Shown: positions 16,538-25,683 of the stretch, piece after piece
Layout: each line of letters begins with the position of its first letter
How positions within the stretch are numbered: the stretch's first letter is position 1
NCBI RefSeq assembly: GCF_002158905.1
Contig: NZ_CP021431.1
Location: 1,922,001 to 1,986,000, forward strand
Origin: Yoonia vestfoldensis
GTDB lineage: Bacteria > Pseudomonadota > Alphaproteobacteria > Rhodobacterales > Rhodobacteraceae
DNA: 64,000 nucleotides
Reading direction: 5' to 3'
Notes under the pieces: generated by a model
What the model was told of the DNA's origin: nothing
What the model saw: the letters and a program-made list of their open reading frames with translations, nothing else
Database searches by the model: none
Position numbers and translations under genes: made by a program

Positions 16538-18145
16538 ATGGCAGAACAGATGATGGCCGCCGATGGCCGCACGCTCAAATCCAGCCTGAACCGTGCATTG
16601 CGCCGCCAGAAACTGCGCGCGCTGCTGCTGATCGCGCCGCTATTGCTGTTCATCCTGATCACCTTTGTTATCCCGATTGGACAAATGCTGTTCCGCTCGG
16701 TCGAAAACCAGATTGTCAGCGACACGATCCCGCGCACGGTTGATGCGCTGGCCGATTGGGATGCCGCGGCCGATCAGCTGCCTGATGAAGACGTGTTCCG
16801 CGCTTTTGCCGCCGATATGATGGTGGCGGTCGAAGAGCGGATCCACACCCGCCTTGGATCGCGCCTCAATTACGAAACCGCAGGGATTTCCTCGCAATTC
16901 CGCCGCTCAGGCCGCGATGTCGAAGACATGGGCGAAGATCTGACCGCGCAATTCACCGCACTTGACCCCGCATGGGCCGACCCCGCCACCTGGGTGGCGC
17001 TGATGGCGGATCCTGACTGGATCGCCGCGCGCGCCGGGGCCGCAACAGAGCCTGCGTTCATCGTCTCGGAATCGGCGCGCGCCGCCCTGCCCCGCAGCGC
17101 GGATGTCTATGCCGATTTCGCCCGCGTCACGCAGCAGACCAATAATGACAGCCCGACCGAGGAACAGCCTTGGAACGTGGTCTATATCGCGCTTTACGAG
17201 GATCTGCTTGCCGATCCCGCGCCCCGGATCGCCGGCGCCGCCCCCAATGACATGCTGGCCGCCGCAGGTGCCGCCGTCGCCGGTTTCGCGGCCCCCGATA
17301 TCCGCGCGGCCTTTGTCGACAGCGATCGCGGCTGGGGCGAGACCCAAACCTGGCAGGTCATCCAGACCTATAGCCCGGCCTATACGGCCAGCTATTTCCT
17401 GAATGCTGTCGATCTGAAACAAACCCCCGAAGGCATCCAGAGCGCGCCTGAAAACCAGCAGATCTATGTCAGATTGTTCATCCGCACGCTGATCATGTCG
17501 CTGACGATCATGGTGTCCTGTATCCTGCTGGGCTATCCGGTCGCCTGGATGCTGGCCAACCTGCCATCGCGGCAGGCGAACCTGATGCTGATCCTGGTGC
17601 TGCTGCCGTTCTGGACCTCGCTGCTGGTGCGCACATCGGCCTGGAAAGTGTTGCTGCAACAGCAAGGGGTGATCAACGACCTGCTGGTCTGGGTCGGGCT
17701 GGTCGCCGATGAAAGCCGCCTGACCATGATCAATAATGCCACCGGCACGATCATCGCGATGACGCATATCCTGCTGCCTTTCATGATCCTGCCGCTTTAT
17801 TCGGTGATGAAGACGATCCCGCCCAGCTATCTGCGCGCGGCAAAGTCACTGGGGGCCACGAATTGGACCGCGTTCTGGCGGGTCTATTTCCCGCAATCGG
17901 TGCCCGGCATCGGGGCGGGGTCGATCCTCGTATTCATCCTGTCGATCGGCTATTACATCACGCCGGAAATCGTGGGCGGCACTTCGGGGATCTTTATCTC
18001 TAACCGGATCGCCTATCATATTTCCAGCTCGCTGAACTGGGGGCTGGCGGCGGCGCTGGGGACGATCCTGCTGGTCGTCGTGCTGGCGCTTTATTGGGCC
18101 TATGACCGGATCGTCGGTATCGACAACGTGAAACTCGGAGGATAA
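16538..18145 (+). CDS. Polyamine-type ABC permease with large inserted domain (PotB-like)
   Basis: About 535 residues from the ATG at 16538 (MAEQMMAADG), nearly twice the usual PotB length. One membrane helix (ALLLIAPLLLFILITFVIPIGQMLF) is followed by a polar stretch of about 250 residues that should lie in the periplasm. The remaining helices and an EAA-like loop (LRAAKSLGATNWTAFWRVYFPQSVPG) form a normal permease core. It partners the following permease gene, 4 bases downstream. The inserted domain has no motif I recognise and could contact the binding protein. Confidence 0.9.
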   Translation: MAEQMMAADGRTLKSSLNRALRRQKLRALLLIAPLLLFILITFVIPIGQMLFRSVENQIVSDTIPRTVDALADWDAAADQLPDEDVFRAFAADMMVAVEERIHTRLGSRLNYETAGISSQFRRSGRDVEDMGEDLTAQFTALDPAWADPATWVALMADPDWIAARAGAATEPAFIVSESARAALPRSADVYADFARVTQQTNNDSPTEEQPWNVVYIALYEDLLADPAPRIAGAAPNDMLAAAGAAVAGFAAPDIRAAFVDSDRGWGETQTWQVIQTYSPAYTASYFLNAVDLKQTPEGIQSAPENQQIYVRLFIRTLIMSLTIMVSCILLGYPVAWMLANLPSRQANLMLILVLLPFWTSLLVRTSAWKVLLQQQGVINDLLVWVGLVADESRLTMINNATGTIIAMTHILLPFMILPLYSVMKTIPPSYLRAAKSLGATNWTAFWRVYFPQSVPGIGAGSILVFILSIGYYITPEIVGGTSGIFISNRIAYHISSSLNWGLAAALGTILLVVVLALYWAYDRIVGIDNVKLGG

Positions 18146-18149
18146 CGCC

Positions 18150-19037
18150 ATGGCCTCGCTGCCCATCTACGCCACCACGGGCCAGAAGATCTGGCATTAT
18201 ACATTCCGCGTCATTGTCGGGCTGATCCTGTTCTTTCTGGTCGCCCCGATCGTGATCATCATCCCGCTGTCGTTCAACGCGGAAAGCTTTTTCACCTTCA
18301 CGCCGGAAATGCTGGCGCTGGACCCCGCGGGCTATTCGCTGCGCCATTACCGCGACTTTTTCACCAATCCTGACTGGATCAGGCCCTTGCAGAATTCGCT
18401 GATCATCGCGCCTTTTGCGACGCTGTTGTCGGTCAGCCTGGGCACGCTGGCGGCCATCGGCCTGTCGCAATCGCATGTCCCCTACCGGCGCGCGATCATG
18501 GCGATCATGATTTCACCGATGATCGTCCCCTTGATCATTTCCGCCACCGGCATGTTCTTTTTCTACAGCCAGCTGGGTCTGTGGATGGAAAGCGCGCTGG
18601 GCTTTTCGCGGTCCTTCACCGGCTATGTCAAGGTGATCCTGGCCCATGCGGCATTGGGTATTCCCTTTGTCATCATCACCGTGACCGCAACGCTGGTCGG
18701 GTTTGACCATTCGCTGACCCGCGCCGCCGCCAATATGGGGGCGACACCGACGCAGACGTTTTTCAAGGTGCAGATGCCGCTGATCCTGCCCGGTGTGGTG
18801 TCAGGTGGGCTCTTTGCCTTCATCACCTCTTTTGACGAAGTCGTGGTGGTGCTGTTCGTCGGGGCGGCGGCCCAGAAAACCCTGCCATGGCAGATGTTCA
18901 CCGGCCTGCGCGAGCAGATCAGCCCGACGATCCTGGCAGCGGCAACCGTGCTGGTGGCGATCTCGATCGTGTTGCTGGCCACGGTGGAAATGCTGCGCCG
19001 CCGGTCAGAACGGCTGCGGGGACTGTTACCAAGCTAG
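18150..19037 (+). CDS. Polyamine-type ABC permease (PotC-like)
   Basis: 295 residues with six membrane helices and the EAA loop TRAAANMGATPTQTFFKVQMPLILPG. It follows the PotB-like gene after 4 bases and completes an ATPase, binding protein, two-permease importer. Its stop overlaps the end of the converging AEC gene by 4 bases. Confidence 0.93.
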   Translation: MASLPIYATTGQKIWHYTFRVIVGLILFFLVAPIVIIIPLSFNAESFFTFTPEMLALDPAGYSLRHYRDFFTNPDWIRPLQNSLIIAPFATLLSVSLGTLAAIGLSQSHVPYRRAIMAIMISPMIVPLIISATGMFFFYSQLGLWMESALGFSRSFTGYVKVILAHAALGIPFVIITVTATLVGFDHSLTRAAANMGATPTQTFFKVQMPLILPGVVSGGLFAFITSFDEVVVVLFVGAAAQKTLPWQMFTGLREQISPTILAAATVLVAISIVLLATVEMLRRRSERLRGLLPS

Positions 19038-19963
19038 GGCAGCACCGCAAGCCAGCCCCAGACCGTCAGGATCGACAGCCCCGTCGCCAAAAGCACCGAG
19101 GATGCGGCCACCCGCCGCGCCCGCCCATACATATTGGCAAAGATATAGGCGTTCACACCGGGCGCCATGGCCGCGGTCAGCATCGCCGACCGCGTGCCGG
19201 CAACCCCCAGCCCACCGGCCTGCGCCAGCACCCAGACGATGACCGGATGCAGCAGCAGCGACACGGCGACCACATAAAGGATGGTGCGCATATCGCCTTC
19301 GGGCCGGTAGCGATAGAGCACGCCCCCCAGCCCAAAAAGCGCCGCAGGCAAGGCCGCCCGCGCGATCAGGTCCAATGCATCGGTCAGCACGGCGGGTGCT
19401 GGAACCCCCGACAGGTTCACCGCAAAGCCCAAGGCGATCCCGATGATCAGCGCATTCTGGAACATCGCCCGCAGCACCTTGCCCGGCAAGGCCGTCAGCG
19501 CCGCGCCCCGGTTGCGCGCGACTTCCATCGCGGTGATGCCGATCCCGTAACAAAACGGCGAATGGATCGCGATAATGGCGTAATTGGCTTCCAGCGCCCC
19601 TGCCCCATAGGCCCGTTCCGTGATCGGCAGCCCCAGCAGCAGCGAGTTCGAGAATAGGCAGCAAAAGCCGATGGCCACGCTGTCTTCCCAATCGCGCCCA
19701 AAGATGAACCGCGCCCCCAGCAGCCCCGCCAGAAACCCCGCGAAAGCCCCTGCGTAAAAGCTGCCCAGCAGCACCAGATCAAGGTTCTGTTGCAGATCCA
19801 ACGTCGAGATCGCCCGGAACAACAGGCACGGAATGGCGAAATTCTGGGTGAATTTCATCAGCCCATCAACGCCAGCGTCGGTGAAATAGCCTTTCCAGAC
19901 CGCCAGATAGCCAAAGCCGATCACGAGGAAGACAGGCAGGATGACGTCGATCAGCGCGGCCAT
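19034..19963 (-). CDS. AEC (auxin efflux carrier)-family transporter
   Basis: 309 residues with about 10 hydrophobic segments. AEC hallmarks: an N-terminal ILPVFLVIGFGYLAVWKG, FTQNFAIPCLLFRAIS in the first half, and a C-terminal half with AMAPGVNAYIFANMYGRA. Bacterial members transport dicarboxylates, malonate or related organic anions. It is a single gene converging on the ABC operon, with a dispersed repeat copy near its 5' side. Confidence 0.88.
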   Translation of the reverse strand: MAALIDVILPVFLVIGFGYLAVWKGYFTDAGVDGLMKFTQNFAIPCLLFRAISTLDLQQNLDLVLLGSFYAGAFAGFLAGLLGARFIFGRDWEDSVAIGFCCLFSNSLLLGLPITERAYGAGALEANYAIIAIHSPFCYGIGITAMEVARNRGAALTALPGKVLRAMFQNALIIGIALGFAVNLSGVPAPAVLTDALDLIARAALPAALFGLGGVLYRYRPEGDMRTILYVVAVSLLLHPVIVWVLAQAGGLGVAGTRSAMLTAAMAPGVNAYIFANMYGRARRVAASSVLLATGLSILTVWGWLAVLP

Positions 19964-19988
19964 TGGCGGATTCCTTGAAAAACTTCGA

Positions 19989-20024
19989 TGCCTCCGGCGG
20001 GGATATTTAGGCTCTGAAGATGGG
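19989..20024 (+). repeat. Rhodobacterales-type dispersed repeat, copy 3
   Basis: TGCCTCCGGCGGGGATATTT is followed by AGGCTCTGAAGATGGG, matching the copies at 9916 and 13764. Here the repeat covers the stop and last codons of the metallo-hydrolase gene, supplying its C-terminal residues PIFRA. Confidence 0.75.
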
Positions 20025-20816
20025 GAAAGTCAGGGTCAGGCCGTCATGGGCGGGCACGACATGGGCCGGCGTTTCGGCGGCGATTGTGGCGTAATCCAGA
20101 TCGACATGCATATTGGTCAGCACCGCCTGCGCGGGGGCGCATTTGGCGATCCAGTCCAGCGTCTTGTCCAGATGCGCATGGCTTGGGTGCGGTTTGCGGC
20201 GCAAAGCATCGACGATCCAGCACTCCAGCCCTGTCAGCAGCGGCCAGACAGTCTCGGGGATATCCGAGACATCGGGCAGATAGGCCAGATCGCCGATCCG
20301 GAACCCCAGCGCGTCGATATTGCCATGCGCGACCTTGAACGGCGTCAGCGTCACCGGCCCGCCTGCGCCCGCGATGGTCACATCGCCGTCGATCAAGTTC
20401 AGATCGCAGATCGGCGGGTAATCCGACCCTGCCGGCTGGACGAAGGCATAGCCGAACCGCGCCAGCAGCGCGTCGCAAGTATCGCCATCGGCCCAGACAG
20501 GCAGCCTTTTGCGGGTCTGGAACACGATCATCCGCAGATCATCGATGCCGTGGACATGATCGGCATGGGCATGGGTATAGACCACCGCATCCAGCGTGCC
20601 GACGCCTGCATCGAGTAGCTGGCTGCGCATATCGGGCGAGGTGTCGATCAGCACGCGGGTGGTGCCTTGCGGCCCCTGCCGCGTGATCAGCAGCGAACAG
20701 CGCCGCCGTGCGTTGCGCGGATCGGCAGGGTCGCAATCGCCCCAATCATTGCCCAGCCGCGGAACCCCGCCCGAGGACCCGCAGCCAAGGATGGTAAAGC
20801 TGATCATATCGCTCAT
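20007..20816 (-). CDS. MBL-fold metallo-hydrolase (PhnP-like)
   Basis: 269 residues with the metallo-beta-lactamase signature THAHADHVHGIDD and further metal ligands (VAHG, NMHVDLD). The N-terminus FTILGCGSSGGVPRLG is typical of the PhnP-type phosphodiesterase branch. Its start overlaps the end of tatD by 4 bases. The gene order MBL, TatD, holB, tmk is common in Rhodobacterales, so it probably belongs to this housekeeping operon rather than to phosphonate use. The last codons lie in a dispersed repeat. Confidence 0.88.
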   Translation of the reverse strand: MSDMISFTILGCGSSGGVPRLGNDWGDCDPADPRNARRRCSLLITRQGPQGTTRVLIDTSPDMRSQLLDAGVGTLDAVVYTHAHADHVHGIDDLRMIVFQTRKRLPVWADGDTCDALLARFGYAFVQPAGSDYPPICDLNLIDGDVTIAGAGGPVTLTPFKVAHGNIDALGFRIGDLAYLPDVSDIPETVWPLLTGLECWIVDALRRKPHPSHAHLDKTLDWIAKCAPAQAVLTNMHVDLDYATIAAETPAHVVPAHDGLTLTFPIFRA

Positions 20817-21619
20817 GCTGCTGCTTTCCAGAAAAGCCGGTCGAAATTGGCATTGGTCGCGGCGGCGAAATCGGCATAATCCAGCCCAAAGACCTCGGCC
20901 CCCACAGCCGCGGTATGGGCGGTATAGGCCGGTTCATTGCGCCGCCCGCGATGCGGTGGTGGCGCCAGATAGGGGCTGTCGGTTTCCAGCAGCACGCGGT
21001 CAAGCGGGGCAGCGGCAAAGATATCGCGCAGGGCGCTGCTTTTGGGAAAGGCCGCGATGCCCGACATCGACAGATAGAACCCCAGATCCAGCGCCGCTTT
21101 GGCCAGTTCCGCCGAGCTGGAAAAGCAATGCATCACGCAGCTATAGGCCCCGTTGCGATATTCCTCGGCCAAGATGCGGGCCATATCGTCATCGGCGTCG
21201 CGCGCATGGATGATCAGCGGCAGGCCGGTGTCGCGGGCCGCCGCGATATGAAGCCGCAGGCTGGATTGCTGGATCGCCTTGCTGTCGGCGGTGTAATGGT
21301 AATCAAGGCCGGTTTCGCCGATACCCACGAATTTGGGGTGCTGCGCCAGTGCCACGAGGTCATCCACCGCCACCGGCGGGTGGTCGGCGGCTGACATCGG
21401 ATGCACACCGGCGGCATAATAGACCGGGGCATAGCGTTCCGCGATGGCGCGCACGGCGGGTTCGTTTTGCAGCTTTGTGCAGATCGTCACCATCCGCGTC
21501 ACCCCGGCCGCCAGCGCGCGCGCGATCACAGCGTCGCGTTCGGCATCGAAATCGGGAAAATCCAGATGGCAATGGCTGTCGGTAATCGGATGGGCGGCAA
21601 TCAACGGGCTTTGGGTCAT
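20813..21619 (-). CDS. TatD-family metal-dependent hydrolase (DNase)
   Basis: 268 residues with the TatD metal-site motifs: TDSHCHLDFPDF, IGETGLDYHY, PLIIHARDADDD, MHCFSSSAELA and LLETDSPYLAPPPHRGRRNEP. Members are 3'-5' DNA exonucleases or related hydrolases with roles in DNA damage handling. It overlaps the MBL-fold gene and lies 10 bases after holB. Confidence 0.94.
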   Translation of the reverse strand: MTQSPLIAAHPITDSHCHLDFPDFDAERDAVIARALAAGVTRMVTICTKLQNEPAVRAIAERYAPVYYAAGVHPMSAADHPPVAVDDLVALAQHPKFVGIGETGLDYHYTADSKAIQQSSLRLHIAAARDTGLPLIIHARDADDDMARILAEEYRNGAYSCVMHCFSSSAELAKAALDLGFYLSMSGIAAFPKSSALRDIFAAAPLDRVLLETDSPYLAPPPHRGRRNEPAYTAHTAAVGAEVFGLDYADFAAATNANFDRLFWKAAA

Positions 21620-21629
21620 GGCGCGGCTT

Positions 21630-22736
21630 TCAGGCTGCGGCGACGCCTTGCGCCGTCTCTTCGATCTTGAAGATCATATCAAGGATCAGCGCGGCAGGGT
21701 CAAGGTTCACCGCGCGCCCGTGGCGTGACCTTTCGGACAGGTCCTGTTGCAGCTGCGCCCAGGCCTGCGCCGCGCGCGGGTCGGGCGCGATTTTCGCCAA
21801 GAGCAAAGCCTCGCCCGCCGCCCCTTGGGTCGCAGGCGCGCCCAGCAAGCCCGCACGCGCCGCACGCGCCAGGAACAGGTCGATCAGGTCAAGCGTCAGG
21901 CCAAAGCGGGTTTCCGCCCCCCGCCCGCTGCAGGCCTCGGCCAAGGCCAGCGCGGCCTGCCGGTCGATCCGGGGCAGATTACCGAACAGCCGGATCAGAT
22001 CGGCGTAAAGTGCCATGCCACCGCTGCCCAACAGCCGGATCGCGTCACCGACCGACCCAGCCGCAAGCGCGGCAAGGCCGGCTGCATTGTCGCTGCTATG
22101 GCCTGCCTGGGCCAGCGCGCGCGCCAGATCCTCAGGCGTGAGCGGGCCACAGCGCAATTCGCGGCAGCGCGACCGGATCGTGGGCAAGAGCCTTGATGGT
22201 TGATGCGCCACCAGCAGGATCACAGCCCCCGCGGGCGGTTCTTCCAATTCCTTGAGGATCGCATTGGCGGCGTTGCGGTTCATCTCGTCGGCGGCATCGA
22301 CGATCACGACGCGCCGCCCGCCATCGGCAGATGACATCTGGAAGAAATGTTTCAGATTGCGCACCGCATCCACGGTGATTTCGCCGCGCAGCTTGCCTGT
22401 CTTGTCATCCCAGGGCCGCCGGATCAGCGCCAGACGCGGATGCGCGCCCGCTTGCACCAGCCGCGCATCCGGGTGATCCGGTGGCACGGCCAGCGTCACC
22501 TCGCCCAGCATGTCGGGGGGCGCATCGGCCAGCAGGAAGGTCGCGATCTTCCATGCCAGCGTCGCCTTGCCCACGCCGCGCGGGCCGGTGATCAGCCAGC
22601 CCGAATGCATCCGCCCGGCGCGGAACGCATCGACAAAGGCCGCTTCGGCGGGCTGCTGGCCATAAAGCACCGGCGTTTCGCGCGGATGCGGTGCGCCGTC
22701 CAGACGGTCGGGTTCGGGGATGATGTCATCGCTCAT
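21630..22736 (-). CDS. holB: DNA polymerase III delta' subunit
   Basis: 368 residues of the clamp-loader AAA+ family. A P-loop-like GPRGVGKATLAWKIA occurs at about residues 53-67, then VDAVRNLKHFFQMSSADGGRRVVIVDAADEMNRNAANAILKELEEPP (sensor and SRC-like region, with the SRC arginine in IRSRCRELR). The C-terminal collar domain is helical. It loads the sliding clamp during replication. Its start overlaps tmk by 4 bases. Confidence 0.93.
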   Translation of the reverse strand: MSDDIIPEPDRLDGAPHPRETPVLYGQQPAEAAFVDAFRAGRMHSGWLITGPRGVGKATLAWKIATFLLADAPPDMLGEVTLAVPPDHPDARLVQAGAHPRLALIRRPWDDKTGKLRGEITVDAVRNLKHFFQMSSADGGRRVVIVDAADEMNRNAANAILKELEEPPAGAVILLVAHQPSRLLPTIRSRCRELRCGPLTPEDLARALAQAGHSSDNAAGLAALAAGSVGDAIRLLGSGGMALYADLIRLFGNLPRIDRQAALALAEACSGRGAETRFGLTLDLIDLFLARAARAGLLGAPATQGAAGEALLLAKIAPDPRAAQAWAQLQQDLSERSRHGRAVNLDPAALILDMIFKIEETAQGVAAA

Positions 22737-23341
22737 AGATGGGCGGCCACGTCGCTGGCGATCTGGTCCATGCTGCGGTTGCCATCGATCAGCACGCAGC
22801 GCTGCGGTTCCGCACGCGCCAGCGCCAGAAACCCGTGGCGGAGCGTTTCCTGAAACGGCAGGCCGAAATCCTCGAACCGGTCCTCGCCCGAGCCGCGGGC
22901 AAGGCCGCGCTGCAAGGCGGTGGCCGGGTCCATATCGATGATAAAGGTCAGGTCCGGGTCACGCCCGATCATCAATTGATGCAGCGCATCGACCTTGGCG
23001 CGCAGATCGCCGCGCGTCGCCCCTTGATAGATGCGGGTGCTATCGGCGAAACGATCACAGACCACGATCTTGCCCGCGCGCAGCGCCGGCAGGATCGTCT
23101 TTTCCAGATGGTCGCGGCGGGCGGCGGTGAACAGCAGGATTTCAGTTTCTGCCGACCAGCGGTCGGGATCGCCGGTCAGCAAGAGCTGGCGGATATCCTC
23201 GGCGCCCGGGCTGCCGCCCGGTTCACGGGTCAGGATCACATCATGGCCCTGATCGCCCAGCCATTGCGCCAGACGGCGCGCCTGTGTCGATTTACCCGAT
23301 CCGTCTATCCCCTCGAAGGTGATGAACATTGATTTGGTCAT
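22733..23341 (-). CDS. tmk: Thymidylate kinase
   Basis: 202 residues. P-loop FEGIDGSGKSTQ, the DRX motif CDRFADST and a LID-like region (ARGSGEDRFEDFG) are all present. It phosphorylates dTMP to dTDP. Its start overlaps the stop of the D-Ala-D-Ala carboxypeptidase gene by 4 bases and its stop overlaps the holB start, so translation is probably coupled. Confidence 0.95.
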   Translation of the reverse strand: MTKSMFITFEGIDGSGKSTQARRLAQWLGDQGHDVILTREPGGSPGAEDIRQLLLTGDPDRWSAETEILLFTAARRDHLEKTILPALRAGKIVVCDRFADSTRIYQGATRGDLRAKVDALHQLMIGRDPDLTFIIDMDPATALQRGLARGSGEDRFEDFGLPFQETLRHGFLALARAEPQRCVLIDGNRSMDQIASDVAAHL

Positions 23342-24516
23342 GCGCCCTCTGGCTCTGCGCCAAGGGTCGGGCCGTATTTCGCCCAGAGCACATTGGCCGC
23401 CGTGCGCAATCTGGCGCTGAACCCGCCCAGCGCCACATCGGCATCCGCGACCAGCGGCACGCGCTTTTCGGGCAGACCGTCCAGCGTGATGATCAGCTCG
23501 CCCACCTGCTGACCGGCTGTCACCGGCGCTTGCAACGGGCCGTCAAAGACCACCTGCGCGTCAAGCGCGCCGTCATGCAGGGTCGGGACCAGCAGGCGCA
23601 GGTCTTCGGCCAGGGTCAGGCCCACGCTGGGCGCTGCACCCATCCAGACATCGGCGCTGGCGATCCGGGTTCCGGCCAGCGCGACATCGCGTTCGGCGAA
23701 TTGGCGAAAGGCCCAATTGACGATACGTTCCGATTCCTGCGCCCTGTCGCGGGCTGTCTGCAACCCGGTCACGACAAAGATCACCCGGCGGTTGCCCTGC
23801 ATGGCCGACCCCGCCAGCCCGTAACCGGCCTCTTGGGTATGGCCGGTCTTGAGCCCGTCTGCCCCGATCCCCATCGCCAAGATCGGGTTGCGGTTTTGCG
23901 AATTGGACGGCACCCGGTTGTCAAAGGCGAATTCGGTTTCCGCGAACAAAGGATAGAATGTCGGGAAATCGCTGATCAGGCGGCTGGACAGGATGCCCAG
24001 ATCACGCACCGACATCCGGTGCCCGGCGGCAGGCCAGCCACTGGCGTTGACAAAGACCGATTGGGTCATCCCCAGCTGGCGGGCGCGGTCGGTCATCATC
24101 CGCCCGAACCCGGCCTCGGTGCCATCGGGCGACAGGGCCTCGGCCAGCACCACGCTGGCGTCATTGCCGGACAGAACGATCACGCCGCGCAGCAAATCCT
24201 CGACACGGACACGGTCGGTCGTGTCCAGAAACATCGACGAGCCACCAAAACTGGCGGCATGGGCCGAGACCGGCAGCACGTCATCCACCGACAGGCGGCC
24301 ATCGGCAATCGCCTCAAACGCCATGTAGATCGTCATCAGTTTCGACATAGAGGCCGGCGGCAGCGGGATATCGGCATCCTTGGCCAGCAGGACCGTGCCG
24401 GTGGTCTGGTCATAGACATAGGCGGCGGGGGCGCTGGTCTCAAATGTCTGCGCAGGCAGCGCGCTGGCGCAGAGGGTCATGAGACCGGCAATCAGAAGGC
24501 GTCTTGCGATTTTCAT
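23338..24516 (-). CDS. D-alanyl-D-alanine carboxypeptidase (penicillin-binding protein 5/6 type)
   Basis: About 392 residues from the ATG at 24516, chosen over an ATG 18 bases upstream because AAAGGA lies 6 bases before it. Signal peptide MKIARRLLIAGLMTLCASALPAQ. Active-site motifs: SMSK (SxxK), SGN (SxN) and KTGHT (KTG), followed by a C-terminal beta-rich domain that anchors PBP5/6-type enzymes near the membrane. It trims the terminal D-Ala from peptidoglycan pentapeptides. It lies directly after the SPOR lipoprotein gene. Confidence 0.94.
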   Translation of the reverse strand: MKIARRLLIAGLMTLCASALPAQTFETSAPAAYVYDQTTGTVLLAKDADIPLPPASMSKLMTIYMAFEAIADGRLSVDDVLPVSAHAASFGGSSMFLDTTDRVRVEDLLRGVIVLSGNDASVVLAEALSPDGTEAGFGRMMTDRARQLGMTQSVFVNASGWPAAGHRMSVRDLGILSSRLISDFPTFYPLFAETEFAFDNRVPSNSQNRNPILAMGIGADGLKTGHTQEAGYGLAGSAMQGNRRVIFVVTGLQTARDRAQESERIVNWAFRQFAERDVALAGTRIASADVWMGAAPSVGLTLAEDLRLLVPTLHDGALDAQVVFDGPLQAPVTAGQQVGELIITLDGLPEKRVPLVADADVALGGFSARLRTAANVLWAKYGPTLGAEPEGA

Positions 24517-24530
24517 GGGCTGTCCTTTTG

Positions 24531-25355
24531 TCATTCACCGGTCAGCACATAGGCATCCGCGAAACCCAGCGCCCTGACCCGCGCAAGGGCCTGCTGATCC
24601 GGCACCGGCCCCGCAACCACGCGCCAGAGGCTGCGGCCACCGGCCTGTTGATTGGTGACGCTTACCCCGAAGCCCGCGCTTGTCAATGCGACGGCGGCGG
24701 CATCGGCATTGTCGCGGATGCTAAAGACCCCGACCTGCGCCAAGGGGGATTGGGGCAGCGGCATCGCACCAGTGTCTATGTCTGTGGCCGTGGCCGTGGC
24801 TGGCACCACCGCGACCGAGGCCAGACCCGCATCATTGGCCTGATCTGTGGCCTGTTCGGTGACCGGATCGGCGGGCGGCTCGATTGCGGCGGGCGGCGCG
24901 ACCACGATCTCTTGGCGGCGCAGCACGACGACGTTCAATTCGGTGGGCGCCCCCGGCAGAACGCCCAGATCCTCGGCCGCATCAGAGGATAATTGCAGCG
25001 CCGGCCCCGGATTTTCCCGTTCGCGCCGGAACAAGGCCCCCACCGTCGATTGCCCGTTCACGGCATTGCGGATCACGACGCGTTCGGGGTCGCGCACATC
25101 GGGATGCGCCACCCAGATCCCCCCCAGCGAGGGGCGGCCATCCCACAGGCCCTGATCCGTGACCTCGAAGATATCGGGCCGCTCGACATCCTGCGTGCTC
25201 GCGATACGCGCGGATGCGGCGCCATTCACCTGCGTCATGGGGCCAGCGCCGCCCGGGTCAAGCGGCGCACAGGCGGCCAGCAGCACCGCATAGCCAAGCG
25301 CATAGGACAATCTTGCCCCGCGCCCACGCCTTTGACCGTCAGCTTTGCCTGCCAT
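24531..25355 (-). CDS. SPOR-domain lipoprotein
   Basis: 274 residues. The N-terminus has a short hydrophobic segment ending in the lipobox-like LLAAC. A double-psi-type stretch follows, then a Pro/Ala/Thr-rich linker, and a C-terminal SPOR domain (about residues 203-274, PLAQVGVFSIRDNADAAAVALTSAGF). SPOR domains bind denuded septal glycan. It precedes the carboxypeptidase gene, so a shared role in cell-wall remodelling at division is likely. The organisation is RlpA-like but the catalytic part is not clear. Confidence 0.85.
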   Translation of the reverse strand: MAGKADGQRRGRGARLSYALGYAVLLAACAPLDPGGAGPMTQVNGAASARIASTQDVERPDIFEVTDQGLWDGRPSLGGIWVAHPDVRDPERVVIRNAVNGQSTVGALFRRERENPGPALQLSSDAAEDLGVLPGAPTELNVVVLRRQEIVVAPPAAIEPPADPVTEQATDQANDAGLASVAVVPATATATDIDTGAMPLPQSPLAQVGVFSIRDNADAAAVALTSAGFGVSVTNQQAGGRSLWRVVAGPVPDQQALARVRALGFADAYVLTGE

Positions 25356-25593
25356 CTTCGCTCCCTCTCATCCGCGTCTTGCGCGCGAATATCAGCCTTT
25401 GTGCGGTCTTGCGCGGGGACATGCAGCACCGGGCGGACCGGCCCCAGCCCCGCGACACAACCCCCGCATGATTTTGCCAAAGGATAGCGGCCTGCGGCGG
25501 ACAATGAAAGTGTCTAGGCCCGGGCCGGCAAAATTTTCGCCACCGCCGAACGCGCTTTTCGAATCGTTGCACAGCCGCTAACAGGACCCGGTC

Positions 25594-25683
25594 GGAGGAG
25601 TGGCAGAGTGGTTGAATGCACCGGTCTTGAAAACCGACGTAGGTGAAAGTCTACCGTGGGTTCGAATCCCACCTCCTCCGCCA
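25594..25683 (+). tRNA. tRNA-Ser (anticodon UGA)
   Basis: Acceptor arms GGAGGAG and CTCCTCC, discriminator G and encoded CCA (25681-25683). The anticodon loop CTTGAAA gives UGA. A long variable arm (GTAGGTGAAAGTCTAC) and the T loop GGTTCGAATCC are typical of a class II serine tRNA. An acquired-looking gene block begins just downstream. Confidence 0.96.
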
